Source of the DNA: an uncultured Mucilaginibacter sp.
GTDB taxonomy: Bacteria; Bacteroidota; Bacteroidia; Sphingobacteriales; Sphingobacteriaceae
Length of the DNA: 49,205 nt
Reading direction: 5' to 3'
NCBI GenBank assembly: GCA_913775265.1
Contig: CAJYJH010000103.1
Location: forward strand, 1 to 49,205
Shown in pieces: positions 18,168 to 26,463 of the stretch (positions are counted from its first letter, which is position 1; every line of letters starts with the position of its first letter). The notes beneath the pieces were generated by a model. The model ran no database searches and had not been told where the DNA came from. It worked only from the letters and a program-made list of their open reading frames with translations. Made by a program: the position numbers and the translations under genes.

Positions 18168-18197
18168 AAAAAGCCCCTCACCTGGAAGAGCTTTTAG
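18168..18197 (-). terminator. terminator of the downstream SDR gene
   Basis: On the minus strand AAAGCTCTTC pairs with GAGGGGCTTT (three G-T pairs) around a 5-nt loop and is followed by T residues. It lies about 25 bases past the stop of the SDR gene at 18221. Confidence 0.65.
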
Positions 18198-18220
18198 ACG
18201 TGTGGTATATATAAACGATA

Positions 18221-19012
18221 TTATACGTTACCGTACGCGTTAGACTGGCCACCATCAATGGCAATCACCTGGCCGCTGATGTAACTACAATCATCACTCA
18301 ACAAAAAAACAACCAACTTACCCACCTCTTCAGGTAAGCCCAAACGTTTGGTAGGATTAGCTTGGGCATAGTCGGCTTCTGCTTTTTTAGGGTCAGCTGG
18401 GTTAACTTGTTTAAAAGCTTCCGCCACCATAGGGGTTAATATCGCACCTGGTGCAATGGCATTGGTTTGAATGCCATAGCGGCCGTACTCAAGTGCCGCA
18501 TTTTTGGTGATGCCGGCCACCGCATGTTTAGTGGCCACATAAGGCGTTTGGTTAGCAACACCCCTAATACCGCCTACCGAAGCCACGTTAACTATGCGGC
18601 CATACTCCTGCTTTTGCATAACCGGGATTATATATTTAAGACCAAAGTACACGCCCATCAGGTTGATATCTACTACTTTTTTAAACACCTCTAAATCGTA
18701 ATCTACCAGTGGCGCCTGACGGCCCTCTATACCGGCGTTGTTATAAAAACCATCAATCCGGCCAAAGGCCTGCACGGTATCATCTACATATTTTTTTACT
18801 GCGGTCTCGTCAGATACGTCGGCCACTGAGGTGATAATTTTAGCTTGTGGATATTGTGCCAGGAGAACAGCCTTTGCCTTTTCTAAGGATTCGGCATTAT
18901 AATCAACTAATGATAACAGTGCTCCGTTTTTAGCTGCTTCAATAGCTGCTGCATATCCAAGGCCCATCGCTGCCCCTGTAATTACAATTACTTTATTTTC
19001 TAACCTGTTCAT
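18221..19012 (-). CDS. SDR family oxidoreductase (glucose dehydrogenase-like)
   Basis: 263 residues from ATG 19012 (MNRLENKV); an upstream frame extension to 19051 has no protein-like content. Classical SDR: TGAAMGLG (12-19), D37 after the second strand (SLVDYN) pointing to NAD(H), NNAG (91-94), S145, Y158 and K162, and a C-terminal SGQVIAIDGG typical of the glucose 1-dehydrogenase/FabG-like group. Substrate unknown. It lies 123 bases downstream of, and on the same strand as, the AraC gene at 19136; a perfect inverted repeat in that gap may be an operator. Confidence 0.92.
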   Translation of the reverse strand: MNRLENKVIVITGAAMGLGYAAAIEAAKNGALLSLVDYNAESLEKAKAVLLAQYPQAKIITSVADVSDETAVKKYVDDTVQAFGRIDGFYNNAGIEGRQAPLVDYDLEVFKKVVDINLMGVYFGLKYIIPVMQKQEYGRIVNVASVGGIRGVANQTPYVATKHAVAGITKNAALEYGRYGIQTNAIAPGAILTPMVAEAFKQVNPADPKKAEADYAQANPTKRLGLPEEVGKLVVFLLSDDCSYISGQVIAIDGGQSNAYGNV

Positions 19013-19076
19013 GTTATTCAATTTATACACTACAATAACTACATGCGACACTCAAAGTTCTGTGCTGATGGCGTTT

Positions 19077-19091
19077 ATAAGTCGCACTTAT
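19077..19091. promoter_or_regulatory. operator-like inverted repeat upstream of SDR gene
   Basis: ATAAGT-CGC-ACTTAT is a perfect 6-bp inverted repeat 65 bases before the start codon of the SDR gene at 18221-19012, in the gap to the AraC regulator. A possible -7 box on the minus strand (GAACTTTG) is just downstream. The binding protein is not known. Confidence 0.35.
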
Positions 19092-19135
19092 CGAACCATC
19101 ATTAGCACAATTTGAACATACGTAGTTTTCAGACA

Positions 19136-19972
19136 TCAAATTTTGGATACCAGATGCTGCGTTTCCCTAAATTGTTCCGGCGTTAATCCAGTGTGCTTTT
19201 TAAAAAACCGGGCAAAGTAAGACTGGTCCGAAAACCCAAGGTTATAGGCAATTTCTTTAATCGATAGCCTGTTGTGGTAAATCTCACGTTTAGCTTCGAT
19301 CAACAATAGCTGATAGAGCAATTGGCTGATGGTAAAGCCGGTTCGTTGTCGCAGAATTTCGTTGATGCGTTTAGCGGTTAGACCGATCTGCTCGGCATAA
19401 AAACCGGCTGTCCGATTTCCTTTATAATGCCTTTCCATCAACTGAAAAAGCTTAATCATCCGTTGGTCCTCTCCTGCTCCTAAGGCAAAACGGTGGTCGG
19501 CTACGCGGTACAAATGCCACAACCAAGCTGTATTATATTTTAGTAGCAGATCGATGTCAGCTGATCCGCTGTTTTCGAGTAAAATTAAGTCAAACAATTT
19601 TTCGAGCGACTCCTGCAAGGTATTTGGGATTTCGATCCCGGCGTTATTAAACGGTAAAAATAGCTGTCGAAGAAACGGCTCTTCAATCCGCTGAAAAAAA
19701 TCAGTAGAAAACACCATGACCCTGGCTTTAGGCAGTTGCTCAGACGGGATGGCGTGGACCTGGTTTTTACCTAATAAATAAATGAGGTTTTTACGTATGG
19801 GATATGCATTAAAATCGATGTAATGTTCCCCGTCATCTTGCGTAAACCAAATAATGGCGTAAAAATCAATACGGTGGTTGGCACTATGTTCGCCAAAAGC
19901 CGTACGCTCGTCTGACGCCAGAAACGGTAGTTCGGGTAAAACGTGTAACGGAATATCATTATTCGGCATCAT
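19136..19972 (-). CDS. AraC family transcriptional regulator
   Basis: 278 residues (two adjacent ATGs at 19972 and 19969). An N-terminal cupin-like domain (about 15-110) precedes the C-terminal AraC DNA-binding domain with KRINEILRQRTGFTISQLL and IKEIAYNLGFSDQSYFARFF, ending KKHTGLTPEQFRE. It is divergent from the gene run starting at 20137 and upstream, in the same orientation, of the SDR at 18221. It could control either side; the inducer is unknown. Confidence 0.92.
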   Translation of the reverse strand: MMPNNDIPLHVLPELPFLASDERTAFGEHSANHRIDFYAIIWFTQDDGEHYIDFNAYPIRKNLIYLLGKNQVHAIPSEQLPKARVMVFSTDFFQRIEEPFLRQLFLPFNNAGIEIPNTLQESLEKLFDLILLENSGSADIDLLLKYNTAWLWHLYRVADHRFALGAGEDQRMIKLFQLMERHYKGNRTAGFYAEQIGLTAKRINEILRQRTGFTISQLLYQLLLIEAKREIYHNRLSIKEIAYNLGFSDQSYFARFFKKHTGLTPEQFRETQHLVSKI

Positions 19973-20136
19973 AATTACGGTAACGGATAGGGCAATAAGC
20001 TGATTAACTCGTGTGAGTAAAATGTGTTTGCTTTACACCGTCATCAGCATATGCTATACTCAAACCAACCTCAAAATATCTAAAAACCTTTAACCAGTTA
20101 AACTTTTTTGCAGTTGAAGGTGCCGACCTTTGAATT

Positions 20137-20493
20137 ATGGAAAACAAACAAAGTATTGAGGAAACTATTCTGATTTACACCAGTGCATGGAACGAAACCG
20201 AACGCGAAGCTATTGCCGACAAAATTAAGCAATGCTGGGGACCTCAGGCCACCTACACCGACAAAATCACCGACACCATTAGCGGGGAGGACGCAATTAC
20301 AGACTTAATTGTTAGCTCTTATATCCAAATGGGGCTGCGAAGCTTTAAAGTTTTAGGAGCTCCAGATGTTCACCACCATAGCGGTCGCTTCCGCTGGCTG
20401 GCCATCCGGCCCGAGGGTTATCCTATTGAAGGAATGGATTATTTTGAGTTTGACGACTCGAACCGCATTACCCGCATTGTAGGGTTCTTTTAA
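20137..20493 (+). CDS. NTF2/SnoaL-like protein
   Basis: 118 residues with an NTF2-like fold pattern: an N-terminal helix (IEETILIYTSAWNE), a WGPQATYTD strand, then RFRWLAIRPEG, MDYFEFDDSNRITRIVGFF at the end. Polyketide cyclase-like SnoaL proteins and small isomerases share this fold; catalytic residues cannot be assigned. It starts a short run with the DUF1330 gene (19-base gap) and the Crp-type regulator (15-base gap). Confidence 0.8.
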   Translation: MENKQSIEETILIYTSAWNETEREAIADKIKQCWGPQATYTDKITDTISGEDAITDLIVSSYIQMGLRSFKVLGAPDVHHHSGRFRWLAIRPEGYPIEGMDYFEFDDSNRITRIVGFF

Positions 20494-20512
20494 CATTTTA
20501 AAATTTACAACG

Positions 20513-20860
20513 ATGAACATATCTGAAACAGAAATGGGCAAAGGCCCGGTTTTAATGCTCAACCTCGTCAAATTTAATAACAGGCAGCATTATTTTGAAC
20601 AGTACATACCTGCCTTTAATGAGGTGGTGAGCCGCTTAGGCATCCAAGATGTAAAAGTGTTTTTGCTGAGTAAAGTAATAGCCAACATTGTAGCACCAGA
20701 GGGCGAAAGCTGGGACGAAATTGTAATGGTAGAATATCCCGATGCCTCTGCATTTAAAACCATTGCCGAGAGTGAAGAGTACCGTGATATTGCCGAACAA
20801 CACCGGCTTACGGCGCTTGCTGATCTAAAATTATTGATGACCCGCCGCTACGAACTGTAA
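20513..20860 (+). CDS. DUF1330-like protein (dimeric alpha/beta barrel)
   Basis: 115 residues. Beta-strand starts GPVLMLNLVKFN and WDEIVMVEYPDASAFKTIAES, plus the EYRDIAEQHR helix, match the DUF1330 ferredoxin-like fold found in small monooxygenase-like proteins. No catalytic activity can be assigned. It lies between the SnoaL-like and Crp-like genes and is probably co-transcribed with both. Confidence 0.78.
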   Translation: MNISETEMGKGPVLMLNLVKFNNRQHYFEQYIPAFNEVVSRLGIQDVKVFLLSKVIANIVAPEGESWDEIVMVEYPDASAFKTIAESEEYRDIAEQHRLTALADLKLLMTRRYEL

Positions 20861-20875
20861 ACTGTATATTGCACT

Positions 20876-21451
20876 ATGCACAACCTCATCTTAGCTAACT
20901 TTGCTATGCACATTACGCTTGACGCTCACGAAAAGCAGCAAGCGCTGGCACTGCTGCAGCAAAAAACTGTTACTAAACGGACTTTTTTGCTGCAGCCCGG
21001 TGAGGTTGACCACCACATTTATTTTGTAACCAAAGGATGCCTGCGTATGTTTTATGCTGACCAGGCCGGACAAGAACATAACATTTGTTTTTATCCCGAA
21101 AACTGGTGGGCTTGTGACATTGTAAGCTTTTTTAAAGAAAAGCCGGCTATCAATACCATACAGGCACTGGAGGATAGCGAAGTATTTTACTTCACCCTTT
21201 CCCGTTTGGAAGAGTTATTTACTAAAGTGCCTAAGTTTGAACGCTTTTTTCGCATCCTCACCCAAAACGGTTTTGAGCTTTACCAGAAGCGCATAACTGG
21301 TAATTTATCTAAAAAAGCTGAAGAGCGTTACCGGCAGTTCCGCAAACAATATCCGGGCCTGGAACAACGCATTGCGCAAAAACACATTGCGGCCTACCTG
21401 GGCATCACCCCTACTTTTTTGAGCCTGTTACGTAAAGAATTTGTGGCATAG
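20876..21451 (+). CDS. Crp/Fnr family transcriptional regulator
   Basis: 191 residues: a cyclic-nucleotide-binding fold (about 25-135; GEVDHHIYFVTKGCLRMFY) and a C-terminal winged helix with QRIAQKHIAAYLGITPTFLSLLRKEF. The typical cAMP-contact RSA motif is not seen, which is common among Bacteroidota members that respond to other signals. It closes the run of the SnoaL- and DUF1330-like genes and is followed by a hairpin terminator. Confidence 0.88.
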   Translation: MHNLILANFAMHITLDAHEKQQALALLQQKTVTKRTFLLQPGEVDHHIYFVTKGCLRMFYADQAGQEHNICFYPENWWACDIVSFFKEKPAINTIQALEDSEVFYFTLSRLEELFTKVPKFERFFRILTQNGFELYQKRITGNLSKKAEERYRQFRKQYPGLEQRIAQKHIAAYLGITPTFLSLLRKEFVA

Positions 21452-21479
21452 CCCCCGCCAAAACCCCACCCGGCAAACA

Positions 21480-21503
21480 AAAAAGCTCTTAAATGCTTTT
21501 TAA
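21480..21503 (+). terminator. terminator after the Crp-like gene
   Basis: AAAAAGC and GCTTTTT form a 7-bp stem around an 8-nt loop, ending in a T run, 29 bases after the stop at 21451. It is A-T-rich and so weak. Confidence 0.5.
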
Positions 21504-21533
21504 TGTACGCGGCCTGATTCCGGCCCGGCATCT

Positions 21534-22670
21534 ATGTTTTCTACTGCTCAACAAACCTTAAGTCCTGCAAAGGCATTACACTTTATTACTCAAAACGCCG
21601 CACAAGTTGATTATGACGGCGCTTTTCCTACAGCTGAATTTGAGCGGCTGCGACAAGCCAAACTGATGAGCATCACCTTGCCCCATCAGCCTTTAGCCTC
21701 ATCAAAAGCGCAAACATCCAGATTATTGCAGCTTTTAAAAGCAATAGGCAAAGCCAGTTTACCAGTTGGCCGGGTTTACGAGGGCCACGTTAATGCACTG
21801 TTGCTAATTGAGTTATATGCAACTACTCAACAACAGCAGCAATGGTTTAATGATGCTGCCAACCAGCACCTTTTTGGTGTTTGGAACACCCAGGCGCAGG
21901 ATGGCGTAAGGCTGCATGACTTAGGCAACGGCCGCTACCGGCTGGAGGGCTGCAAAACCTTTTGCTCAGGTGCCGGGCATGTGAACCGACCGGTTATTAC
22001 GGCCGACTGGGTTTCGCCGCAGCACAAAGGCTGGCAAATGTGTGTTTTGCCCTTGGAGCGTTTAGCCCAAGCCACTATTGATCGCGACTTTTGGAAACCA
22101 TTGGGCATGCGAGCCTCGGCCAGTTTTAAGGTGGATTTTACCGGGTTGGAAATTACTGACGACGAACTTTTAGGTCCGCCGGACGCATACTACCGGCAAC
22201 CTTACTTTAGCGGCGGTGCCATCCGCTTTGCTGCAGTGCAATTAGGCGGTGCAGAAGCGGTTTTAGAGGCTACTCATCAAATACTGCGCGAAACAAAACG
22301 CATTGAGGATCCATTTCAGCGCGCACGTGTAGCCGAGATGACTTACCTGATTGAAAGCGGAAATTTATGGCTAAAGCAGGCGGGCAAGAAAAACGATAAA
22401 TGGGCGCAGCAGCCCCAAAACACCGATAAGCTACTGGCTTACGCCAACATGACCCGCACCGTGATCGAAGACGTTTGCCTGCGCTGTATGCAACTGGCCG
22501 AACGTTCGGTAGGCTCGCGTGGCCTGATACGTCCCCAAGCGCTGGAGCGCGTACACCGCGACTTAACCACCTACTTGCGGCAGCCTGCGCCTGATGCTAC
22601 GCTGATAGCTATTGGCGAGTATGTTCTAAATCAGGAAACCACTCAAAAACTCTGGCATGTTGCAAAATAA
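21534..22670 (+). CDS. acyl-CoA dehydrogenase-like flavoprotein
   Basis: 378 residues with the acyl-CoA dehydrogenase layout: an N-terminal helical domain (about 1-115), a central beta domain (LFGVWNTQAQDGVRLHD, then RLEGCKTFCSGAGHV and WKPLGMRASASFKVDF) and a C-terminal helical domain (about 225-378). The central motifs fit FAD binding. I cannot place the catalytic Glu, so the enzyme could act on something other than acyl-CoA. The stop overlaps the start of the PIG-L gene by 14 bases. It is the first gene of a tight three-gene cluster with deacetylase and methyltransferase; a role in a glycolipid or similar acyl chain is inferred. Confidence 0.85.
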   Translation: MFSTAQQTLSPAKALHFITQNAAQVDYDGAFPTAEFERLRQAKLMSITLPHQPLASSKAQTSRLLQLLKAIGKASLPVGRVYEGHVNALLLIELYATTQQQQQWFNDAANQHLFGVWNTQAQDGVRLHDLGNGRYRLEGCKTFCSGAGHVNRPVITADWVSPQHKGWQMCVLPLERLAQATIDRDFWKPLGMRASASFKVDFTGLEITDDELLGPPDAYYRQPYFSGGAIRFAAVQLGGAEAVLEATHQILRETKRIEDPFQRARVAEMTYLIESGNLWLKQAGKKNDKWAQQPQNTDKLLAYANMTRTVIEDVCLRCMQLAERSVGSRGLIRPQALERVHRDLTTYLRQPAPDATLIAIGEYVLNQETTQKLWHVAK

Positions 22671-23409
22671 TTGGTTGCAGGATGCAAAACTTTTAAGTCC
22701 GACCGCATTACAATCATTAGGTACAACGTTAGTTATTGCCCCGCATGCCGATGATGAGTCGTTAGGTTGCGGTGGCACTATAGTTTTGCTGAGGCAGGCA
22801 GGTATGCCGGTTCATGTTTTGCTGGTTAGCGACAGTAGTATGTCGCACCCAAACTCCAAAAAGTATCCGGCCGAGAAGCTGATGCAGCTGCGAGAAAACG
22901 AATTGTTGTCGGCAGTAGAAGTTTTGGGTGTGCCTGCCGGTCAAGTGTACTTTACGCGTTTAAAGGATAGCCGGGTGCCACATCAAGACCATGATGATTT
23001 TAATAAGGCAGCCCAAGTCATAGCGAATATAATTACTAACGTCAGGCCGCAAACTATTTTGATGCCCTGGCGGCGCGACCCGCATCCCGATCATCGGGCT
23101 ACCTGGCAGTTGGTACAAAAAGCAATCGACGTAACAGCGCTATCTTGCCGTGTGCTGGAATACTTAGTTTGGTTATGGGAACGTGCAGATGCCAAAGACT
23201 TACCTCTTCCCGGAGAAATGAAAACCTGGAAAGTTGACATCTTATCAGCTTTAAACCTGAAACACCGGGCCATTGCCGCACATTTATCGCAAACCACTGC
23301 GTTAATTGACGACGACCCACAGGGCTTTACCTTATCCGAACATATGCTGGCACACTTTAAACATCCGGCCGAATATTTTTTTGAAGAACAACCCATCAAC
23401 CATGAATAA
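22657..23409 (+). CDS. PIG-L (LmbE) family deacetylase
   Basis: 250 residues. The zinc motif APHADDESLGCGG (H30, D32, D33) and HPDH (H143-H146) define the LmbE/PIG-L family, which removes acetyl from N-acetylglucosamine-type sugars in GPI, mycothiol, bacillithiol and lincosamide pathways. The start (ATG 22657) overlaps the dehydrogenase by 14 bases and its stop overlaps the methyltransferase by 8 bases, so the genes are translated as a unit. No signal peptide is seen: cytosolic action on an activated or lipid-linked sugar is likely. Confidence 0.93.
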   Translation: MLQNNWLQDAKLLSPTALQSLGTTLVIAPHADDESLGCGGTIVLLRQAGMPVHVLLVSDSSMSHPNSKKYPAEKLMQLRENELLSAVEVLGVPAGQVYFTRLKDSRVPHQDHDDFNKAAQVIANIITNVRPQTILMPWRRDPHPDHRATWQLVQKAIDVTALSCRVLEYLVWLWERADAKDLPLPGEMKTWKVDILSALNLKHRAIAAHLSQTTALIDDDPQGFTLSEHMLAHFKHPAEYFFEEQPINHE

Positions 23410-24004
23410 ACCTGAGCGCACCTTAACTGAAAACTATTTTAACGACGTTTATAGCCACAATGATGACCCGTGGCAGTTTGAAACCAGCGAATACGAACGC
23501 AACAAATACCAGGCAACGGTACAGGCCCTGCCCCGTTCCTCCTATAAACAGGGATTTGAGATAGGATGTTCTATTGGTGTACTGACCGAACTCCTGGCTA
23601 AAAAATGCCGGTCATTATTGTCGATTGATACTGCCGAAAAGCCACTTGTACGTGCCAGACAACGTTTAGCTGACGTACCTCACGTCACTCTACAAAAAAT
23701 GGAAGTGCCGGATCAGTTTCCGGAGCAGAAGTTTGATCTGATAGTAATATCGGAAGTAGGTTACTATTTAGTGATGCCCGATTTAAAGAGACTGGCGCAA
23801 AAAATCATCAGTCATATGGACGATGGCGGCCACTTGTTACTGGTGCATTGGACACCGTTTGTACACGACTATCCGTTAACCGGAGACGAGGTACACGAAT
23901 CGTTTTTGCAACTCAGCGGTGAGGGCCAACCATTTAAGCACTTAAACGGCTTTCGGCATGATACGTACCGGCTGGATTTGTTTCAAAAACAGGCGCTGGT
24001 GTAA
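23402..24004 (+). CDS. NodS-like SAM-dependent methyltransferase
   Basis: 200 residues from ATG 23402 (MNKPERTL). The N-terminal YFNDVYSHNDDPWQFETSEY and the SAM motif FEIGCSIGVLTELL (52-65) are the hallmark of the NodS class. NodS N-methylates the deacetylated terminal glucosamine of chitooligosaccharides in rhizobia. Here the gene follows a deacetylase that would free an amino group, so N-methylation of a sugar amine is a reasonable guess. Its last 71 bases overlap the end of the oppositely oriented glycosyltransferase gene. Confidence 0.88.
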   Translation: MNKPERTLTENYFNDVYSHNDDPWQFETSEYERNKYQATVQALPRSSYKQGFEIGCSIGVLTELLAKKCRSLLSIDTAEKPLVRARQRLADVPHVTLQKMEVPDQFPEQKFDLIVISEVGYYLVMPDLKRLAQKIISHMDDGGHLLLVHWTPFVHDYPLTGDEVHESFLQLSGEGQPFKHLNGFRHDTYRLDLFQKQALV

Positions 24005-25145
24005 ACTGGCTGATATAATGTCGTAATGCACTGATGGCCTCCACAACAGGTTGATGTGGTTGGTATGTTAATAACGCTTGCTGATGAATTAACGGATCGA
24101 CTTGCGCCCATAAAATTCCAAAATACTCTGCTTTTAAAAGTTGCTGGTAAAGCCACTGTACCGAACAATTGGTAAGATGAGCTACCCTTATTAATTCGGA
24201 GCAAGGCTTTGCCGTGATGCTTTTTCTGTCCCAGCAATTACGCAAGCTTTTGCGGGCTTTATATTTAGCCAGCATTACAGCAGCCGAATCCACCATTTGC
24301 AACTTGCCGGATTTCTGGTCGGTCACCCATTTGCTCAATTGTTCCGAAAAACCAACGGCTACACGTCCCTGCAAGCGCGGCGAGGTATATACTTTTACAT
24401 CAAAGCTTTTACGTACGCGGGCATCGTGCTTTAATAAGGCCTCATAAAAAGCCATATCTTCCAGGTGTGGCACCCGGGGTAATTTACCTACCCGTTGGTA
24501 CATTTGACAAGTAACAGCCATGCTGGCTCCAAAAAACTGAAAGTGCCTCGGCATCGGGTCATGTTCCTGCGGATCAATCAACGCCTCGGCTTTAGCTAAA
24601 AGGCACCGGTAAGTAACATCGCGTAAATGGAACTGCCGGGCATCATTCACTTCTGCCAGTGTAAGGATGCGCCCGCCTACCGCATCATTTCCAGCTTCAA
24701 TAGCAGCTACGGTTTGATACAGCCATTGGCTGTCAACAATGGTATCGCCGTCGGTAGAAGCAATTATACCGGCATCGTCTCCGTTTGCAGTTAGCCGACG
24801 ATAAGCTGCGTCCATCAGCAGCCGCCGTGCAGTGCCTACGTTGGCGTATGGTTTAGGCAGATTGATCTGCTGTATATGCAACTGAAATTTGGGATATTGT
24901 TGCTGATAGCTCTTGGCAATGCGATACGAACCGTCATTAGAGTTATTAATTAGCAATAAAACTTCGTAAGCGTTGGCAGGGTAAACATTACCTTTTGCAT
25001 CCTGCTGGCAGCGCAATGCATCCAGGGTATGTTTTAAGCCTAAAGCTTCGTTTTTTACCGGTACCACCACGCACACCCTTAAACCGGGCTTGGGCAAGGC
25101 ACTACGAAACAGTAAACCTGTAATTTGCAGTAAGTCGTCTATCAT
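23934..25145 (-). CDS. family 2 glycosyltransferase
   Basis: 403 residues. The GT-A fold motif VCVVVPVKNEALGL (24-37), NNSNDGS (67-73) and the metal-binding DGD (132-134) are clear, and a later GGRILTLAEV and HLEDMAFYEALLKHDARVR (ED motif) fit GT2. It lacks obvious membrane helices. Transcribed opposite to the acyl-CoA dehydrogenase/deacetylase/methyltransferase run, it still overlaps the methyltransferase tail by 71 bases, and is best read as part of the same pathway. Acceptor and donor are not predictable. Confidence 0.92.
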   Translation of the reverse strand: MIDDLLQITGLLFRSALPKPGLRVCVVVPVKNEALGLKHTLDALRCQQDAKGNVYPANAYEVLLLINNSNDGSYRIAKSYQQQYPKFQLHIQQINLPKPYANVGTARRLLMDAAYRRLTANGDDAGIIASTDGDTIVDSQWLYQTVAAIEAGNDAVGGRILTLAEVNDARQFHLRDVTYRCLLAKAEALIDPQEHDPMPRHFQFFGASMAVTCQMYQRVGKLPRVPHLEDMAFYEALLKHDARVRKSFDVKVYTSPRLQGRVAVGFSEQLSKWVTDQKSGKLQMVDSAAVMLAKYKARKSLRNCWDRKSITAKPCSELIRVAHLTNCSVQWLYQQLLKAEYFGILWAQVDPLIHQQALLTYQPHQPVVEAISALRHYISQFTPAPVFETNPAGTYHAESRLSA

Positions 25146-25326
25146 TAAGTGTTTGCAAGATGCCCACTCAGGGAGCCAATGATAGAACGCTGGGTTGTGA
25201 GGATGGTTTGCCTATCTATAAAATAATAATAAAATAATGTTCTTTATAAATAAAATGGAGATAATATCTCAATTCATCCAACGAATCTACTAAAACAGAA
25301 ATTCACTATTTTTCGATTCAACTTGA

Positions 25327-25405
25327 TTGCGCAATTACTAAATGCAAACCCCTCAACTCAGCTTTTACATTTGCGCAAGCGCCATAGGTTTCGTTAATTG
25401 CGCAC
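25327..25405. promoter_or_regulatory. selU upstream region with three TTGCGCA(A) boxes
   Basis: The palindromic octamer TTGCGCAA occurs at 25327-25334 and 25371-25378, and TTGCGCAC at 25398-25405. The outer two also form a perfect inverted repeat (TGCGCAATTA/TAATTGCGCA). A perfect -7 box, TACATTTG, is at 25366-25373 and overlaps the middle octamer by three bases. This looks like the promoter and an operator of the selU-selD operon (start codon at 25415). Confidence 0.5.
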
Positions 25406-25414
25406 TAACCATCT

Positions 25415-26458
25415 ATGAATAGCCCAATAACCATAACCGACTATTTTAATCTGCCCGAAACCGTACCGCTGATAGATGTGCGTACCCCTGCGGAGTTTGA
25501 GCATGGACATGTGCCTGGCGCACATAACATCCCTTTATTTAGTAACGAGGAGCGTGTAAAAGTAGGCACTACTTACAAGCAGCAGAGCCGCGAGGATGCC
25601 ATTTTGTTAGGCTTTGATTTAACGGGTAATAAGTGGTCGGGCTTCATACGTTCAGCACTCGAAATTTCGCCGAAAAAAAAGGTAGCGGTACATTGCTGGC
25701 GTGGCGGCATGCGCAGCGGAGCCATGGCATGGGCTCTCAGCCTTTACGGCTTTGAGGTGTACCTGATACAAGGCGGTTATAAAAACTACCGCCGATGGGT
25801 GCTGCAGCAATTTGAGGAGCCTTATCATTTGCTTGTTTTGGGAGGCATGACCGGTTCGGGTAAAACACATATCCTGCGCGAGCTTACGCAGCAAGGGCAA
25901 CAAATAGTAGATTTGGAAGAACTGGCACAGCACCAGGGATCGTCTTACGGCACTCTGAACAAAATGGTGCAACCTACACAGGAACAGTTTGAAAATAACC
26001 TGGCGGGGCAATTGTACCGGCAAGACGAATCAAAACACATCTGGCTGGAGGATGAGAGCCAAACCATAGGTAAACGTTTTATTCCGAAACCGTTATGGGT
26101 ACAAATGCGACAGGCGGCGTTGATTAATTTACTGGTTCCGCATGAGCAGCGGGTGTCCGCTTTGGCAGCCGAATATGGCTCACTAAATAAAGAATTTCTA
26201 ATTGCCTGTACACAGCGTATACACAAACGTCTTGGCCCCGAGCAGACTAAAAATGCTATTGCCGCCATCAACGAAAACCGAATGGAAGATTTTGTACGCT
26301 TGGTTTTGGTATACTATGATAAAACCTATCGTAATGGCTTGTCCAAACGTGAGGCCACTAAAGTATATAACTTAGCCACTGAAAGTAACGACGCTGTGCA
26401 CAATGCCCAACTTATATTAACCTTCATAAACCAAAATACCGGCTTAAATGAAGCCTGA
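25415..26458 (+). CDS. selU: tRNA 2-selenouridine synthase
   Basis: SelU (MnmH/YbbB) replaces sulfur with selenium in 2-thiouridine at the wobble position of tRNA Lys, Glu and Gln, using selenophosphate, through a geranylated intermediate. The protein has 347 residues: an N-terminal rhodanese domain (about 5-130) with catalytic C94 in AVHCWRGGMRSGA, then a P-loop domain (GGMTGSGKT at 143-151). Length and order match the E. coli enzyme. It is 5 bases upstream of selD, the source of its selenium donor. Confidence 0.95.
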   Translation: MNSPITITDYFNLPETVPLIDVRTPAEFEHGHVPGAHNIPLFSNEERVKVGTTYKQQSREDAILLGFDLTGNKWSGFIRSALEISPKKKVAVHCWRGGMRSGAMAWALSLYGFEVYLIQGGYKNYRRWVLQQFEEPYHLLVLGGMTGSGKTHILRELTQQGQQIVDLEELAQHQGSSYGTLNKMVQPTQEQFENNLAGQLYRQDESKHIWLEDESQTIGKRFIPKPLWVQMRQAALINLLVPHEQRVSALAAEYGSLNKEFLIACTQRIHKRLGPEQTKNAIAAINENRMEDFVRLVLVYYDKTYRNGLSKREATKVYNLATESNDAVHNAQLILTFINQNTGLNEA

Positions 26459-26463
26459 TTGCT

